Source of the DNA: Candidatus Tumulicola sp.
GTDB lineage: Bacteria; Vulcanimicrobiota; Vulcanimicrobiia; Vulcanimicrobiales; Vulcanimicrobiaceae
Assembly (NCBI GenBank): GCA_036490475.1
Contig: DASXDT010000005.1
Span: 682,001 to 746,000 of the forward strand
Length of the DNA: 64,000 bases
Direction: 5' to 3'
Of the stretch, positions 42,443-52,074 are shown one piece after another. Position 1 is the first letter of the stretch. The number at the start of each line of letters is the position of its first letter. A model generated the notes under the pieces. That model did not search any database and was not told where the DNA came from. It saw nothing but the letters and a program-made list of their open reading frames with translations. The position numbers and the translations under genes are program-made.

Positions 42443-43440
42443 CCGAAACGTCGGCGACGACCGTGATGAACAACGTCGAAGCGGTGCGTGCGACCCTCTA
42501 CGAGGCGATGAAAAATGACGACCGCACGATCATCATCGGCGAGGACGTCGGTCCGCGCGGCAACGTCTTCCTCATCACCAAAGACTTTATCGAAGAGTTC
42601 GGGGAATCGCGCGTGATCGATACGCCGATCGCCGAAGCATCGATCGTCGGCATTGCGGTCGGCATGGCGATGGAAGGCTTGCGCCCGATCGCCGAGATCC
42701 AGTTCGCCGACTTCATCTATCCGGCGTTTAATCAAATCGTCGGCGAAGCCGCCAAGACGCGCTATCGCTCGAACGGCGAGTACACGTGTCCGCTCGTGAT
42801 TCGTACTCCCTACGGCGGCGGCGTGCGCGGCGCGCTTTCGCACTCGGTTTCGATCGAAGCGTTGTTCTATCACGTTCCCGGCCTCAAGATCGTCGCGCCG
42901 TCGTTTCCAGCCGACGTCAAAGGCTTGCTCAACGCGGCCATCGACGATCCCGATCCGGTACTCTTCTTAGAACACAAGAAGACGTATCGCCTGATCAAAG
43001 GCGAGGTGCCGAACGGTCATTACACAATTCCGATCGGCAAAGCCAACGTGCTGCAAGAAGGCACGCGGCTCACGGTCGTATCCTACGGCCTCTACGTTCA
43101 TTGGGCGCTCGAAGCCGCCAAACAACTCGCCGGCGAGGGTCTATCGGTCGAGGTCATCGACCTGCGTTCGATTCGTCCGATGGATAAAGAAACGATCCTG
43201 GCCAGCGTCGAGAAAACGCGCAAACTGTTGATCGTGCACGAAGATAATAAGTTCGGTGGTATCGGTGCCGAAATCAGCGCGATGGTCGCCGAAGAAGCGC
43301 TCTTCCATCTCGATGCACCGATCCGCCGGCATTGCGCTCCCGACGTTCCGGCGATGGGCTACGCGCTGCCGCTCGAAGAGGAATATATGTCGTCACCCGA
43401 ACGCATGGCGCAAGCGATGCGCGACTTGGTGGCGTTCTAA
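42433..43440 (+). CDS. 2-oxo acid dehydrogenase E1 beta subunit
   Basis: A 335-residue E1-beta (transketolase-type pyrimidine domain plus C-terminal domain). Recognisable parts: GEDVGPRGNVF, TPIAEASIVGIAVGMAMEGLRPI, and VIDLRSIRPMDKETI. GTG 42433 has AAGGAG 10 bases upstream (42417-42422); GTG 42439 and ATG 42466 are alternatives. Pairs with the E1-alpha proteins to decarboxylate 2-oxo acids on TPP. Its TAA overlaps the E2 ATG (TAATG). Confidence 0.93.
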   Translation: MAVTETSATTVMNNVEAVRATLYEAMKNDDRTIIIGEDVGPRGNVFLITKDFIEEFGESRVIDTPIAEASIVGIAVGMAMEGLRPIAEIQFADFIYPAFNQIVGEAAKTRYRSNGEYTCPLVIRTPYGGGVRGALSHSVSIEALFYHVPGLKIVAPSFPADVKGLLNAAIDDPDPVLFLEHKKTYRLIKGEVPNGHYTIPIGKANVLQEGTRLTVVSYGLYVHWALEAAKQLAGEGLSVEVIDLRSIRPMDKETILASVEKTRKLLIVHEDNKFGGIGAEISAMVAEEALFHLDAPIRRHCAPDVPAMGYALPLEEEYMSSPERMAQAMRDLVAF

Positions 43441-44732
43441 TGGCGACCACCATCACGATGCCCCAGCTGGGCGAAACCGTCACCGAAGGCACGGTCGCGC
43501 AGTGGCTCAAGAAAGTCGGCGACAACGTCGAAAAATATGAAGCGTTTGTCGAAGTTTCGACCGATAAGGTCAACGCCGAAGTTCCGTCGCCGGTAACCGG
43601 AACGATTCGCGAAGTGCTGGTCGCCGAAGGCGAAACGGTCGCAACCGGCACCCCGATTGCGATCATCGACGAAGTCGGCGCAGCGACGCAAGAAACGGCT
43701 CCGGCCGCGCCGGCGGCCGCTCCGCCGGCTCCGGCGCAAGCGTCGAGCAATGGTGCATCGACGGCCGGACAGAGTATCGCTTCATCGGCCAACGGCGAGG
43801 CCGGACGCGAAGCCGCATTGCGCGGCGCGTCGCCCGCCGTTCGCCGCTTGGCGCGCGAACACGGCGTCGACATTCGCACCGTTTCTGGCAGCGGCGCAAA
43901 CGGACGCGTAACGGCTGACGATATCGTCAAAGCTGCGCAACAGCCGGCAGCGCAAGCCGCTCCGGTGGCAGCGTCTTCGACGTCGACGGCCAAGCCGGCC
44001 GCGGCGAATGGAACGTCGACCTACGCGAGCCCGGTTCCGGGAACGACGATCAACCTGTCGCCGGCGCGGCGTATTATCGCCGAACGCATGGTCGAAAGCG
44101 TGCACAACGCGCCGCACGCGTGGTCGATGGTGCAAATCGACGTCACCAACGTGTGGAAGTGGCGCGCGCGCGAGAAGGATCGCTTCGAACGCGATACGGG
44201 TTATAAACTCACGCTGTTGCCGTTCTTCATCCGCGCGGTCGTCGAAGCGATGAGTGCGTTCCCGTTGATGAACGCGCGCTTCAACGACGGCGGCATCGAA
44301 GTTCCGGCCGACACCAACATCGGCATCGCGATCGGTTTACCGACCAATCTGGTCGTCCCGGTCGTGCGGAATGCCGACCGGCTGTCGATTCGCGGCCTGG
44401 CAGTCGCCGGCGGCGAATTGATCGAGCGCGCCCGCAAGAACAAACTCACGATGGACGATCTCACCGGCGGTACGTTTACCGTGAACAACAATGGCGCCAA
44501 CGGTTCGTGGGCGTCGGCACCGATCATCAACGCCGGACAGGCCGGCATTGTCACGATGGAAACGGTCGTCAAGCAGATGGTCGTGCGTCCCGACGACTCG
44601 TTCGCGATTCGCAGTATGATGAACGCCTGCTTGTCGCTCGATCACCGAGTGGTCGACGGCTACGTCGCCAGCGGTTTCCTCGCAGAATTGAAACGGCGTT
44701 TGGAAGCCATGGGACCGGACGGCACGCTATAA
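43440..44732 (+). CDS. Dihydrolipoamide acyltransferase E2
   Basis: 430 residues: one lipoyl domain (1-77; lipoyl lysine Lys43 in VSTDKVNAEVP), an Ala/Pro linker, a peripheral subunit-binding domain (~125-165, ASPAVRRLAREHGVDI), a second flexible linker and the catalytic domain (~205-430) with active-site His in SLDHRVVDG. It forms the core of the complex made with the E1 genes upstream. No E3 (dihydrolipoamide dehydrogenase) gene is in this window. Confidence 0.95.
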   Translation: MATTITMPQLGETVTEGTVAQWLKKVGDNVEKYEAFVEVSTDKVNAEVPSPVTGTIREVLVAEGETVATGTPIAIIDEVGAATQETAPAAPAAAPPAPAQASSNGASTAGQSIASSANGEAGREAALRGASPAVRRLAREHGVDIRTVSGSGANGRVTADDIVKAAQQPAAQAAPVAASSTSTAKPAAANGTSTYASPVPGTTINLSPARRIIAERMVESVHNAPHAWSMVQIDVTNVWKWRAREKDRFERDTGYKLTLLPFFIRAVVEAMSAFPLMNARFNDGGIEVPADTNIGIAIGLPTNLVVPVVRNADRLSIRGLAVAGGELIERARKNKLTMDDLTGGTFTVNNNGANGSWASAPIINAGQAGIVTMETVVKQMVVRPDDSFAIRSMMNACLSLDHRVVDGYVASGFLAELKRRLEAMGPDGTL

Positions 44733-44743
44733 GCGGACCAGCC

Positions 44744-45118
44744 TTGCAGATCCGGCGCCGCTTTCGGTTCGAAGCGGCGCACGTTCTCCCGCACCACTTA
44801 GGCCGTTGCGCGCGCATGCACGGACACTCGTATCGCCTGGAAGTCGCCGTGCGCGGACCGCTGCGCGATGCGGGTCCGGCGCAGGGCATGGTCGTGGATT
44901 TCGACGACATCAAGCGCGTGGTTCGCGAGCGCGTGGTCGACGTGCTCGACCACCAGACGTTGAACGATATCGTCGACAATCCGACGGTCGAACGCGTCCT
45001 CGTATGGGCCTGGGAACGGCTGGACGGAACGCTGGAAGGCCTCGACGAGTTGGTCTTGTGGGAAACGCAAGACTCATGCGCGCGTGTCTGCCGGGACGAC
45101 GTCGCCGGCGCGTCGTGA
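44744..45118 (+). CDS. queD: 6-carboxytetrahydropterin synthase QueD
   Basis: A 124-residue zinc enzyme of the 6-pyruvoyl-tetrahydropterin synthase family, making 6-carboxytetrahydropterin for queuosine. Zinc His residues in FEAAHVLP and RMHGHSYRLEV and the catalytic Cys in GRCARMHGH are present, with the C-terminal WETQDSCARV Glu. TTG 44744 is the start; the upstream frame is the E2 antisense-like shadow. Coupled to queE, 7 bases downstream. Confidence 0.9.
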   Translation: MQIRRRFRFEAAHVLPHHLGRCARMHGHSYRLEVAVRGPLRDAGPAQGMVVDFDDIKRVVRERVVDVLDHQTLNDIVDNPTVERVLVWAWERLDGTLEGLDELVLWETQDSCARVCRDDVAGAS

Positions 45119-45125
45119 CGCGCAC

Positions 45126-45701
45126 GTGATCGCGTTGTCGGAGATCTTCTACACCGTGCAGGGTGAGGGAACGTGGACCGGCATGCCCGCCGTGTTCGTC
45201 CGTTTGGCGGGCTGCAATCTGTCGTGCGATTTTTGCGACACGGATTATTCGATGAAAGCACTTTGCAGCATCGAGCAGATCGTCGACGACGTCAGAGCGT
45301 GGAGCCCCGATCGTCCCGCCATCGTGCTGACCGGCGGTGAACCGTTCGCGCAAGCCGAAACGCCGGCATTGATCGACGCGCTGCGCGCCGATGGCAGGCG
45401 CGTGCATGTCGAGTCCAACGGCACGGTCTATGCGCCGCTTCCGGACGACGTGTGGCTCTGTGTCTCGCCGAAAGAACGCGTCGATCCGCGCATGGCGGCG
45501 CGCGCCGACGAGGCCAAACTGATCGTCGACCGGCGCGTTCCCGAAGAGCACGTTGCGCTGTTCGAGCGGCTCCCGGTTTTGCTGCTGCAACCCGAAGGCA
45601 ACAAACCGCAAAACGTCGCGATCGCCATCGAGTATGCCAAAGCGCACCCGCAGCGCTTCCGGTTGTCGCTGCAGACGCACAAATTCATCGGGGTACCGTA
45701 A
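45126..45701 (+). CDS. queE: 7-carboxy-7-deazaguanine synthase QueE
   Basis: A 191-residue radical-SAM enzyme that contracts 6-carboxytetrahydropterin to 7-carboxy-7-deazaguanine. The cluster-binding C-x3-C-x2-C motif is CNLSCDFC (Cys30, Cys34, Cys37) and the SAM glycine motif is LTGGEP. GTG 45126 gives the normal N-terminus (ALSEIFYTVQGEG). Follows queD as in many queuosine clusters; queC and queF are not seen here. Confidence 0.93.
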   Translation: MIALSEIFYTVQGEGTWTGMPAVFVRLAGCNLSCDFCDTDYSMKALCSIEQIVDDVRAWSPDRPAIVLTGGEPFAQAETPALIDALRADGRRVHVESNGTVYAPLPDDVWLCVSPKERVDPRMAARADEAKLIVDRRVPEEHVALFERLPVLLLQPEGNKPQNVAIAIEYAKAHPQRFRLSLQTHKFIGVP

Positions 45702-45709
45702 TTCGCTCC

Positions 45710-46321
45710 GTGTTGCTCACCTGCGCGGTGGACCGGGAGCTGTCGTGGTGGGCGCCTCGTGCTAACGTCGACGTGCTCGTATCCGGCGTCGGTCCGGTCG
45801 AAGCAGCGTGTGCCGTGGCGACCGCCCTCGCACGCAACCACTACGATCTAGTGGTCGATGCCGGCATCGCGGGAGCGCTGGGCGGCGCCGCTGCGATCGG
45901 TGACGGCGTGATCGTGGTCGACGACCGCATCGAGTTGACGCTCGAGGATGGCCGCCCGCTGGCGCTGCCGCCGCATTCTACGATCGTCGATCGGGCCGTT
46001 TCTAATAGCGCCTTGGTTTCTGCGATAGCGGCGCACGGGTTCGCGACGCTTCACGGCGTGACGGTCTGTCGCGTCACGTCTACCGAAGCGACCGCAGAAC
46101 GCCTCAGCGGCGCCGGCGCACAGGTCGAAACGATGGAAGGTTTTGCCGTATTGCGTGCGTGCGCTCGCGCTGCCGTGCCCGTCGTACAGCTGCGCGGCAT
46201 CTCGAATCGCGCCGGCGACCGCGAGCGCTCGGGATGGAATTTCCAGGCCGGTCTTGACGGTCTCGCGCGTATCGCCACCGTACTGTTCGATCACATCGCC
46301 GACGAGGACGCCGCCACATGA
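45710..46321 (+). CDS. mqnB: Futalosine hydrolase MqnB
   Basis: A 203-residue nucleosidase of the PNP/UDP family, assigned to futalosine hydrolysis in menaquinone biosynthesis because of its direct partner mqnD (ATGA overlap at 46318-46321). Family segments include LVSGVGPVEAACAVA and the catalytic METMEGFAVLRAC and SNRAGDR stretches. GTG 45710 is the start, 8 bases after queE ends. Confidence 0.88.
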   Translation: MLLTCAVDRELSWWAPRANVDVLVSGVGPVEAACAVATALARNHYDLVVDAGIAGALGGAAAIGDGVIVVDDRIELTLEDGRPLALPPHSTIVDRAVSNSALVSAIAAHGFATLHGVTVCRVTSTEATAERLSGAGAQVETMEGFAVLRACARAAVPVVQLRGISNRAGDRERSGWNFQAGLDGLARIATVLFDHIADEDAAT

Positions 46322-47148
46322 CACCGTTGACCCTCGCGTATTCGCCCTGTCCCAACGATACCTATATCTTTGCCGCGTTGACCAACGGTTTGCTCGAAGA
46401 CGCGCCACCGGTGCGTGCCGAATTGCTGGACATCGACGAACTCAACGCCGGCGCGGCGCGGGGTGCCTACGAGTTGGTCAAGGTTAGCTACGGCGCCGTG
46501 CCGTTTCTCACCGGCAGATATCGTCTGCTGCGATCGGGCGGGGCGCTCGGACGCGGTTGCGGTCCGTTGGTTGTCGCTCGACCGGGCGGCGTACCCGAGC
46601 TGTTTTCGGGTCTTGCAGACTGCACGATCGCGATTCCGGGCGAACGTACCACCGCGTTTCTGCTCCTGCAACTCGCGCTACGAAGCCGCCCCAAAACCAA
46701 GGTCGTGCGCTTCGACCGTATCGTCGACGCGGTCGTGGCCGGAGAGGTCGATGCCGGCCTCATCATTCACGAATCGCGCTTCACGTATCGCGACGCGAAT
46801 TTGATCTCGGTGACCGACCTCGGCGAATGGTGGGAAGACGCGACCACGCTGCCCATTCCGCTCGGCGCGATCGCCGTTCGCGACGACGTCGCCGATCCCA
46901 AAGCGCTCTCGGCAGCCGTGCGCGCTAGCCTCGCGTACGCGCGGGGGAACGAAGCTGCCATCATGCCGTACGTGCGCGAGCACGCCACCGAAATGGACGA
47001 AACGGTGATGCGCTCGCATATCGATCTGTACGTCAACGAGTTCAGCGACGACATCGGTAAACTCGGCATCGAGGCGGTGCACGCACTATTCGAGCGCGCG
47101 CACGACGCCGGCCTGATCGATCGCGCGGCCGAACCGCAGTTCGTGTAG
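46318..47148 (+). CDS. mqnD: 1,4-dihydroxy-6-naphthoate synthase MqnD
   Basis: A 276-residue periplasmic-binding-fold enzyme of the futalosine menaquinone route, converting cyclic dehypoxanthine futalosine to dihydroxynaphthoate. Characteristic features are SPCPNDTYIFAAL at the start, ELVKVSYGAVPFL, GRGCGPLVV and the catalytic His in LIIHESRFTY. The pair mqnB-mqnD implies menaquinone as respiratory quinone; mqnA and mqnC must be elsewhere. Confidence 0.95.
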   Translation: MTPLTLAYSPCPNDTYIFAALTNGLLEDAPPVRAELLDIDELNAGAARGAYELVKVSYGAVPFLTGRYRLLRSGGALGRGCGPLVVARPGGVPELFSGLADCTIAIPGERTTAFLLLQLALRSRPKTKVVRFDRIVDAVVAGEVDAGLIIHESRFTYRDANLISVTDLGEWWEDATTLPIPLGAIAVRDDVADPKALSAAVRASLAYARGNEAAIMPYVREHATEMDETVMRSHIDLYVNEFSDDIGKLGIEAVHALFERAHDAGLIDRAAEPQFV

Positions 47149-47149
47149 C

Positions 47150-48376
47150 GTGAACCGCAGGCGTTTCATCACCCAAACCGCGACCGGCGCAATGCTGGCC
47201 ACCGTGCCGCGTGCACTCGTAGCGCAATCGGTGCCGTTCGCCTTGGGCGACGACGTTTTTCTCAACGGAGCGTGGCGCGAACTAGCGGGCGGTGGCGTCG
47301 GCATCATCACCAATCAAAGCGGCGTCACATCACAGGGTGAATCCATTGTCGACGCGGTGCGCCGTCGCACGCAACTCGACGTGCGCGCGATTTTTGCGCC
47401 CGAACACGGCTTGCGCGGGGACCGGCCGGCCGGTGCGACCGTGTCGTCGTACGTCGACTCCCAAACCGGTTTGCCGGTATACAGTTTGTACGGCGCAACC
47501 CGGCATGCCGATGCCGCCGAACTCTCCGGGATCCGCACGCTCCTGTTCGACATTCAAGACGTCGGCTCGCGGGCGTATACGTATATCTCGACCATGGCGT
47601 ACGCCATGCAGACGGCTCGCGCGCGCGGCATCGCGTTTTGGGTGCTCGACCGGCCCAATCCGGTCGGCGGTGTGACGGTCGAAGGGCCGGTATTACAGCC
47701 GGCGTTTTCGTCCTTCATAGGGCTCTACCCGATCGCCATGCGTCACGGAATGACGGTCGGCGAACTCGCACGCCTGTTCAACGATCGCTTTGGCATCGGT
47801 GCCCAGCTCCATGTGGTTCCGATGCGCGGCTGGCAACGTTCGATGGTGTGGCCCGACACGGGATTGCGCTGGGTTCGCACGTCTCCGAACGTGCCGCAAT
47901 GGCAGACGACGTTCGTACTGTTATGCACCGGCTTAATCGACAACGCCGGCATCAACAACGGCGTCGGCACCGACACTCCGTTTTTTCTCGCCGGCACGCT
48001 CGGGCTCGACGGCAACGCGCTCGCGGACGCGATGAACGCGCATCGACTGCCCGGCGTATCGTTCGAGGCGGCGCGCTGGTCGCCAAGCGCCGGCTTCTGG
48101 AAAGGCCGAACGCTGAGCGGCGTGCGTTTGTCGGTCGACGATCCGGCGGCGTTTCTGCCGGTCAAGACGTCGGTTTCGCTGTTGGTAACGATTCGGCAAA
48201 TCGCGCCGAACGCGATCGTCATGAAGGACCCGGCCGCTCTCGACCGCGACTGGGGAACCGACGCGTTGCGGCTCGGATTGCGGCACGGTCTTTCCACCGA
48301 CGCGATCCTCGCACAATGGAACTCGCGCACGAGCAACTTCCAAGCGTTGCGTTCGAAGTATCTGTTGTATGCCTGA
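47150..48376 (+). CDS. DUF1343 protein (NamZ-like exo-N-acetylmuramidase), Tat-exported
   Basis: A 408-residue DUF1343 protein. Members include NamZ, which removes terminal N-acetylmuramic acid from peptidoglycan fragments. The N-terminus NRRRFITQTATGAML is a twin-arginine signal with a hydrophobic core. Conserved family segments: GIITNQSGVT, IFAPEHGLRGDRPAG and VLDRPNPVGG. It likely works outside the membrane in cell-wall recycling. GTG start, one base after mqnD; overlaps glcD by 8 bases. Confidence 0.9.
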   Translation: MNRRRFITQTATGAMLATVPRALVAQSVPFALGDDVFLNGAWRELAGGGVGIITNQSGVTSQGESIVDAVRRRTQLDVRAIFAPEHGLRGDRPAGATVSSYVDSQTGLPVYSLYGATRHADAAELSGIRTLLFDIQDVGSRAYTYISTMAYAMQTARARGIAFWVLDRPNPVGGVTVEGPVLQPAFSSFIGLYPIAMRHGMTVGELARLFNDRFGIGAQLHVVPMRGWQRSMVWPDTGLRWVRTSPNVPQWQTTFVLLCTGLIDNAGINNGVGTDTPFFLAGTLGLDGNALADAMNAHRLPGVSFEAARWSPSAGFWKGRTLSGVRLSVDDPAAFLPVKTSVSLLVTIRQIAPNAIVMKDPAALDRDWGTDALRLGLRHGLSTDAILAQWNSRTSNFQALRSKYLLYA

Positions 48377-49781
48377 TAGCGTGCACGACGGGCTGCATCG
48401 CCGGCTCGTCGAAGCGCTCGGTCCGGGCGCCGTCAAAACCGAACCGGAAGATCTTGCCGTCTATTCGTTCGACGCCTATACCGGCGGCGGCACGCCCGCA
48501 GCGGTCGTGCTTCCGGCCTCGACGCGCGAGGTATCGGCCGTCGTCAAGATCGCACGCGATTGCGGACAACCGATCGTCGCGCGCGGCGCTGGAACGGGAT
48601 TGTGCGGCGGCGCGGTTCCGGTCGCCGGCGGCGTCGTCATCGGGACGGCGCGCATGAACGGTGTGCTCGAGGTCGACGTACGAAACCGGCGCGCGCGCGT
48701 CGCACCCGGATTGATCAATCTCAATCTTTCTCGCGCGGTGCGCTCGGAGGGACTGTTCTACGCGCCCGATCCCGCGTCGCAAAAAACGTCGACGATTGGC
48801 GGCAACATCGCCACGAACGCCGGCGGCCCGCATTGTCTGTCGTACGGCACCACCGTGAATCACGTGCTCGGTTTGGAAATCGTCGACGCCGACGGCGAAG
48901 TGACCACCACATCGGTCGACGACTATGGTTACGACCTAACGGCGGTGCTTACCGGCAGTGAAGGCACGCTCGGCATCGTCACCTCAGCGTGGGTGCGGCT
49001 ACAGCGATTACCAGAGGCGGTCGGTGTGTGGGTCGCCGCTTTCGGCGATATCGAAGCGGCGTCGGAAGCGGTCTCATCGATCATTGCCGCCGGCATCGTA
49101 CCGACCGCGCTGGAAATGATGGACCGCGTGATTGCAGGCGCCGTCGAAGCCGCGTTCAAGGCCGGCTATCCGACCGACGCGGCAGCGGTGTTGTTGATCG
49201 AACAAGCCGGCTATGCCGACGACATCGCGGCCTGCGAACGCGCGATCGCCGCGATCGCGAAACAGCACGGCGCGGTATCCTGGCGCAGCGCTCGAACGCA
49301 GGCCGAACGCGATGCACTATGGGCCGGACGCAAGGGTGCGGCCGGTGCGACCGGACGGATCGCACCCAATTACTACACCCAAGACGTGTGCGTTCCCAGG
49401 AGTAAACTTCCGGCAGCACTACGCGTCGTCGAGGAGACGGCGCGCGAATACGATCTCACGATCGGCAATGTCTTTCATGCCGGCGACGGTAATCTGCATC
49501 CGCTGATGATGTACGACCGACGCGACCGCCGCCAAGTCGCGGCCGTCGTGGAAGGCGGCAACGCGATCTTACAGGCTGCGATCGATTTGGGCGGCACCAT
49601 CAGCGGCGAACACGGCATCGGCTACGAAAAGCGCGACGCGATGACGCGCGTCTACAGCACCGAAGATTTGGCGACGATGGGTCGCGTGCGCGACGTCTTC
49701 GATCCGCACCGTTCGCTCAATCCGGAGAAGATTTTTCCAGCGGGAACGCGCTGCGCCGAAATGGTCCCTCCACCGCAGTGA
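48369..49781 (+). CDS. glcD: FAD-linked oxidase GlcD-like
   Basis: 470 residues; FAD-binding type 4 (PCMH) domain (about 40-220) with RGAGTGLCGGAVP and the second FAD loop NAGGPHCLSYG, then a C-terminal oxidase domain with GEHGIGYEKR. Resembles glycolate oxidase subunit GlcD or D-lactate dehydrogenases. It overlaps the following GlcE-like gene (GTGA). GlcF, the iron-sulfur subunit of the usual complex, is missing from the cluster. Confidence 0.93.
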   Translation: MPDSVHDGLHRRLVEALGPGAVKTEPEDLAVYSFDAYTGGGTPAAVVLPASTREVSAVVKIARDCGQPIVARGAGTGLCGGAVPVAGGVVIGTARMNGVLEVDVRNRRARVAPGLINLNLSRAVRSEGLFYAPDPASQKTSTIGGNIATNAGGPHCLSYGTTVNHVLGLEIVDADGEVTTTSVDDYGYDLTAVLTGSEGTLGIVTSAWVRLQRLPEAVGVWVAAFGDIEAASEAVSSIIAAGIVPTALEMMDRVIAGAVEAAFKAGYPTDAAAVLLIEQAGYADDIAACERAIAAIAKQHGAVSWRSARTQAERDALWAGRKGAAGATGRIAPNYYTQDVCVPRSKLPAALRVVEETAREYDLTIGNVFHAGDGNLHPLMMYDRRDRRQVAAVVEGGNAILQAAIDLGGTISGEHGIGYEKRDAMTRVYSTEDLATMGRVRDVFDPHRSLNPEKIFPAGTRCAEMVPPPQ

Positions 49782-50995
49782 ACGACAGCGAACGTGCGGC
49801 GCCGGTCGATGAAGCCGAGCTCAGCAGTCTTCTTGGCGGCGCAGATCGCGACGGCCGCGCGGTACGCGTCACCGGCGGCAACACGCTCGCCGGCATGGGC
49901 GCACGCCCCGCGGTCGACCTCGAAATCCTGACCACGACGATCGCCGGCATCATCGACTTCGAGCCCGATGATTTAACCGTTGCGGTTCTTGCCGGCACGC
50001 GACTGTCGGAACTTGCCACCACGCTCGCCGAACGCCGTCAGATGCTGCCGTTCGACGCGCCGCTTGCCACGAACGCAACGGTCGGCGGAACGTTGGCCGC
50101 CGGTTGGCGCGGACCGCGCCGCCACATATACGGACCGCCCCGCGATTGGGTGATCGGATCGCACGTCGTGCTCGCCGACGGAACCGTCGCCCGTGCGGGC
50201 GGCATGGTCGTTAAGAACGTCGCCGGATACGATCTGAGCCGCTTGTACGTCGGTTCGTTCGGAACGCTATCCGTGCTGGTGCGTGCCAACCTCAAAACGT
50301 TGGCGCTGCCCGAGCGCACGCGTGCGTTCTTCGCCGCGCTTCCCGATGGATCGCTCGAACCCACCATCGCACAGTTGCGCGATCTGCGCGTCGTCCCGGC
50401 GGCCGCGTTTTGGTTCGACGGCTTTTCGGCGGCCGACGATCGGCCCACCGGCGACGACGGACGACTCGCAATCTTTCTCGAGGGCAGCACTGCGCTCGTC
50501 GATCGCGCCGGCCTCGAGTTACGCTCGGCGCTCGGCCGGGGTGGTGTTCCCGCGGCCCACGTGCTCGATAACCGTGCGCCCGCGGCGCTGGAACGCATCG
50601 TCGATGCCTATGTGTCCGCCCTCGGACAACGTTCGATCTCGTATCGTATCGGCTCGTTGCCGAGCGAGGCGATCGCAACCGCCGAAGCGGCCGCCGAATG
50701 CGCGCGCCGTTTCGAGCTGCGCCACGAGCGAATCGTCGACCTCATGAACGGCGACACGATCCTGCGCGTCAGCGAGCTCGACGTGCGGCGACTCGCAGCC
50801 TGTATGAACGATTTCGACGACGCGTTGCACCGGGCGCTCCCGAACGCGATCGTCATCGCCTGCGAACACCCGGACCGCGACACGCTGCAACTGTGGGGAC
50901 GCGAACCGGGCGCAATCGCAACCATGCGCGCGCTCAAACACCGCTTCGATCCAAACAACGTTTTGAATCCCGGACGCTTCGTCGGCGGAATTTGA
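49778..50995 (+). CDS. glcE: FAD-binding subunit GlcE-like
   Basis: A 405-residue FAD-binding oxidase of GlcE type. It has the PCMH core (TVGGTLAAGWRGPRRHIYG, then VVKNVAGYDLSRLYVG) and ends in HRFDPNNVLNPGRF, common to GlcD/GlcE proteins. GTG start overlapping the glcD stop. Expected to form a glycolate (or other 2-hydroxyacid) dehydrogenase with GlcD. The next gene, 6 bases on, is unrelated (DUF2600), so glcF is not simply misplaced downstream. Confidence 0.9.
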   Translation: MNDSERAAPVDEAELSSLLGGADRDGRAVRVTGGNTLAGMGARPAVDLEILTTTIAGIIDFEPDDLTVAVLAGTRLSELATTLAERRQMLPFDAPLATNATVGGTLAAGWRGPRRHIYGPPRDWVIGSHVVLADGTVARAGGMVVKNVAGYDLSRLYVGSFGTLSVLVRANLKTLALPERTRAFFAALPDGSLEPTIAQLRDLRVVPAAAFWFDGFSAADDRPTGDDGRLAIFLEGSTALVDRAGLELRSALGRGGVPAAHVLDNRAPAALERIVDAYVSALGQRSISYRIGSLPSEAIATAEAAAECARRFELRHERIVDLMNGDTILRVSELDVRRLAACMNDFDDALHRALPNAIVIACEHPDRDTLQLWGREPGAIATMRALKHRFDPNNVLNPGRFVGGI

Positions 50996-51001
50996 GACCG
51001 G

Positions 51002-52063
51002 TTGCGTAGCGAAATCGCGTGGGCGGTGCGGCACGTCGTCGGCAGCCCGCGCCGCCTCGCGTATCTTCTCGCCGGCGGCGTGCCCGACGTCGCTGCGCTG
51101 TCAAAGTTTCTGCTGGCGATCGTCCCGCGCGCGTCGCGCGAACTGCGGACGATCCGGGCCCGGGCGGAGACGATCGCCGACGTACACCTGCGCCGCCAAG
51201 CGCTCGACAGTATTCGAGCCAAGTCGTATCACGCGGCGGGCGCCGGCGTGCTCGCAGCGTTCTTACCCTCGGCGCAAGCAGCGCGGTACGTCGACATCGT
51301 CGTGCCGCTCGAATCGATCTACGATTACCTCGACAACTTGTGCGACCGCCATCCAAACGTCCCGGCGGCGGCGTACCCGGTGCTGCACGGTGCTATTGCC
51401 GACGCGCTCGACCCGTCCGCATCGCCCGGCGATTATTACGCCGCCGGGCCGGGTGGCGACGATTCCGGATATCTGCGCTGGCTGGTCGACCGCGTTCGCG
51501 CGCGGCTCGCCGCCGTCGACGGATACGAACGGCTGCTACCGAACTTTCGTGAAGCCGCGCTGTTATACGGCGAAATGCAGACGTTCGCGCACTTTCGGCC
51601 GGACGAGCGTGAAGCAGCTTGCAAAGCCTGGTTCGAGCTGCGCTTCGACGCACGCTTCGAGGCGCTCACCTGGGACGAATTCGCTTGCGCCGCCGGATCG
51701 CAGCTGCAAGTTTACGCACCGTTGTTCGAGCTACTTGCAGACGGCGCGGATGCGCTCGACGCAACGTACGACGCATATTTTCCAGCGATCGCAGCCTTGC
51801 ACGTGTTTCTCGATTCGTATATCGACCAGGCCGAAGATCGCGCCGGTAACGACTTGAATTTTGCCGCCCTGCGTCCGCCCGAAGAACGCGACCGGCGCGT
51901 CGCAGTACTGGGGGCGCTCGCTCGCCGTGGGATCGATCGGCTCGTACGGCCGGCGCCGCATCGCTTCACCATGCGAATCATGGCGCTTTTCTATTTGACG
52001 CACCCCAAGGTGTATGCGCAGGGGCTCGATTCGGAGGCGCAGGTGCTCCTGGGCTTGATCTAG
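51002..52063 (+). CDS. DUF2600 protein (class IB terpene synthase-like, YtpB type)
   Basis: A 353-residue all-alpha protein of DUF2600, the family of Bacillus YtpB (tetraprenyl-beta-curcumene synthase). Two acidic motifs that could bind magnesium-diphosphate are seen: YDYLDNLCDR at ~106-115 and YIDQAEDR at ~270-277. It might cyclise a long-chain prenyl diphosphate. TTG start; 11 bases before pepP. No prenyl diphosphate synthase or sesquarterpene cyclase is near, so the product is unclear. Confidence 0.85.
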   Translation: MRSEIAWAVRHVVGSPRRLAYLLAGGVPDVAALSKFLLAIVPRASRELRTIRARAETIADVHLRRQALDSIRAKSYHAAGAGVLAAFLPSAQAARYVDIVVPLESIYDYLDNLCDRHPNVPAAAYPVLHGAIADALDPSASPGDYYAAGPGGDDSGYLRWLVDRVRARLAAVDGYERLLPNFREAALLYGEMQTFAHFRPDEREAACKAWFELRFDARFEALTWDEFACAAGSQLQVYAPLFELLADGADALDATYDAYFPAIAALHVFLDSYIDQAEDRAGNDLNFAALRPPEERDRRVAVLGALARRGIDRLVRPAPHRFTMRIMALFYLTHPKVYAQGLDSEAQVLLGLI

Positions 52064-52074
52064 GAGGGAGCACG

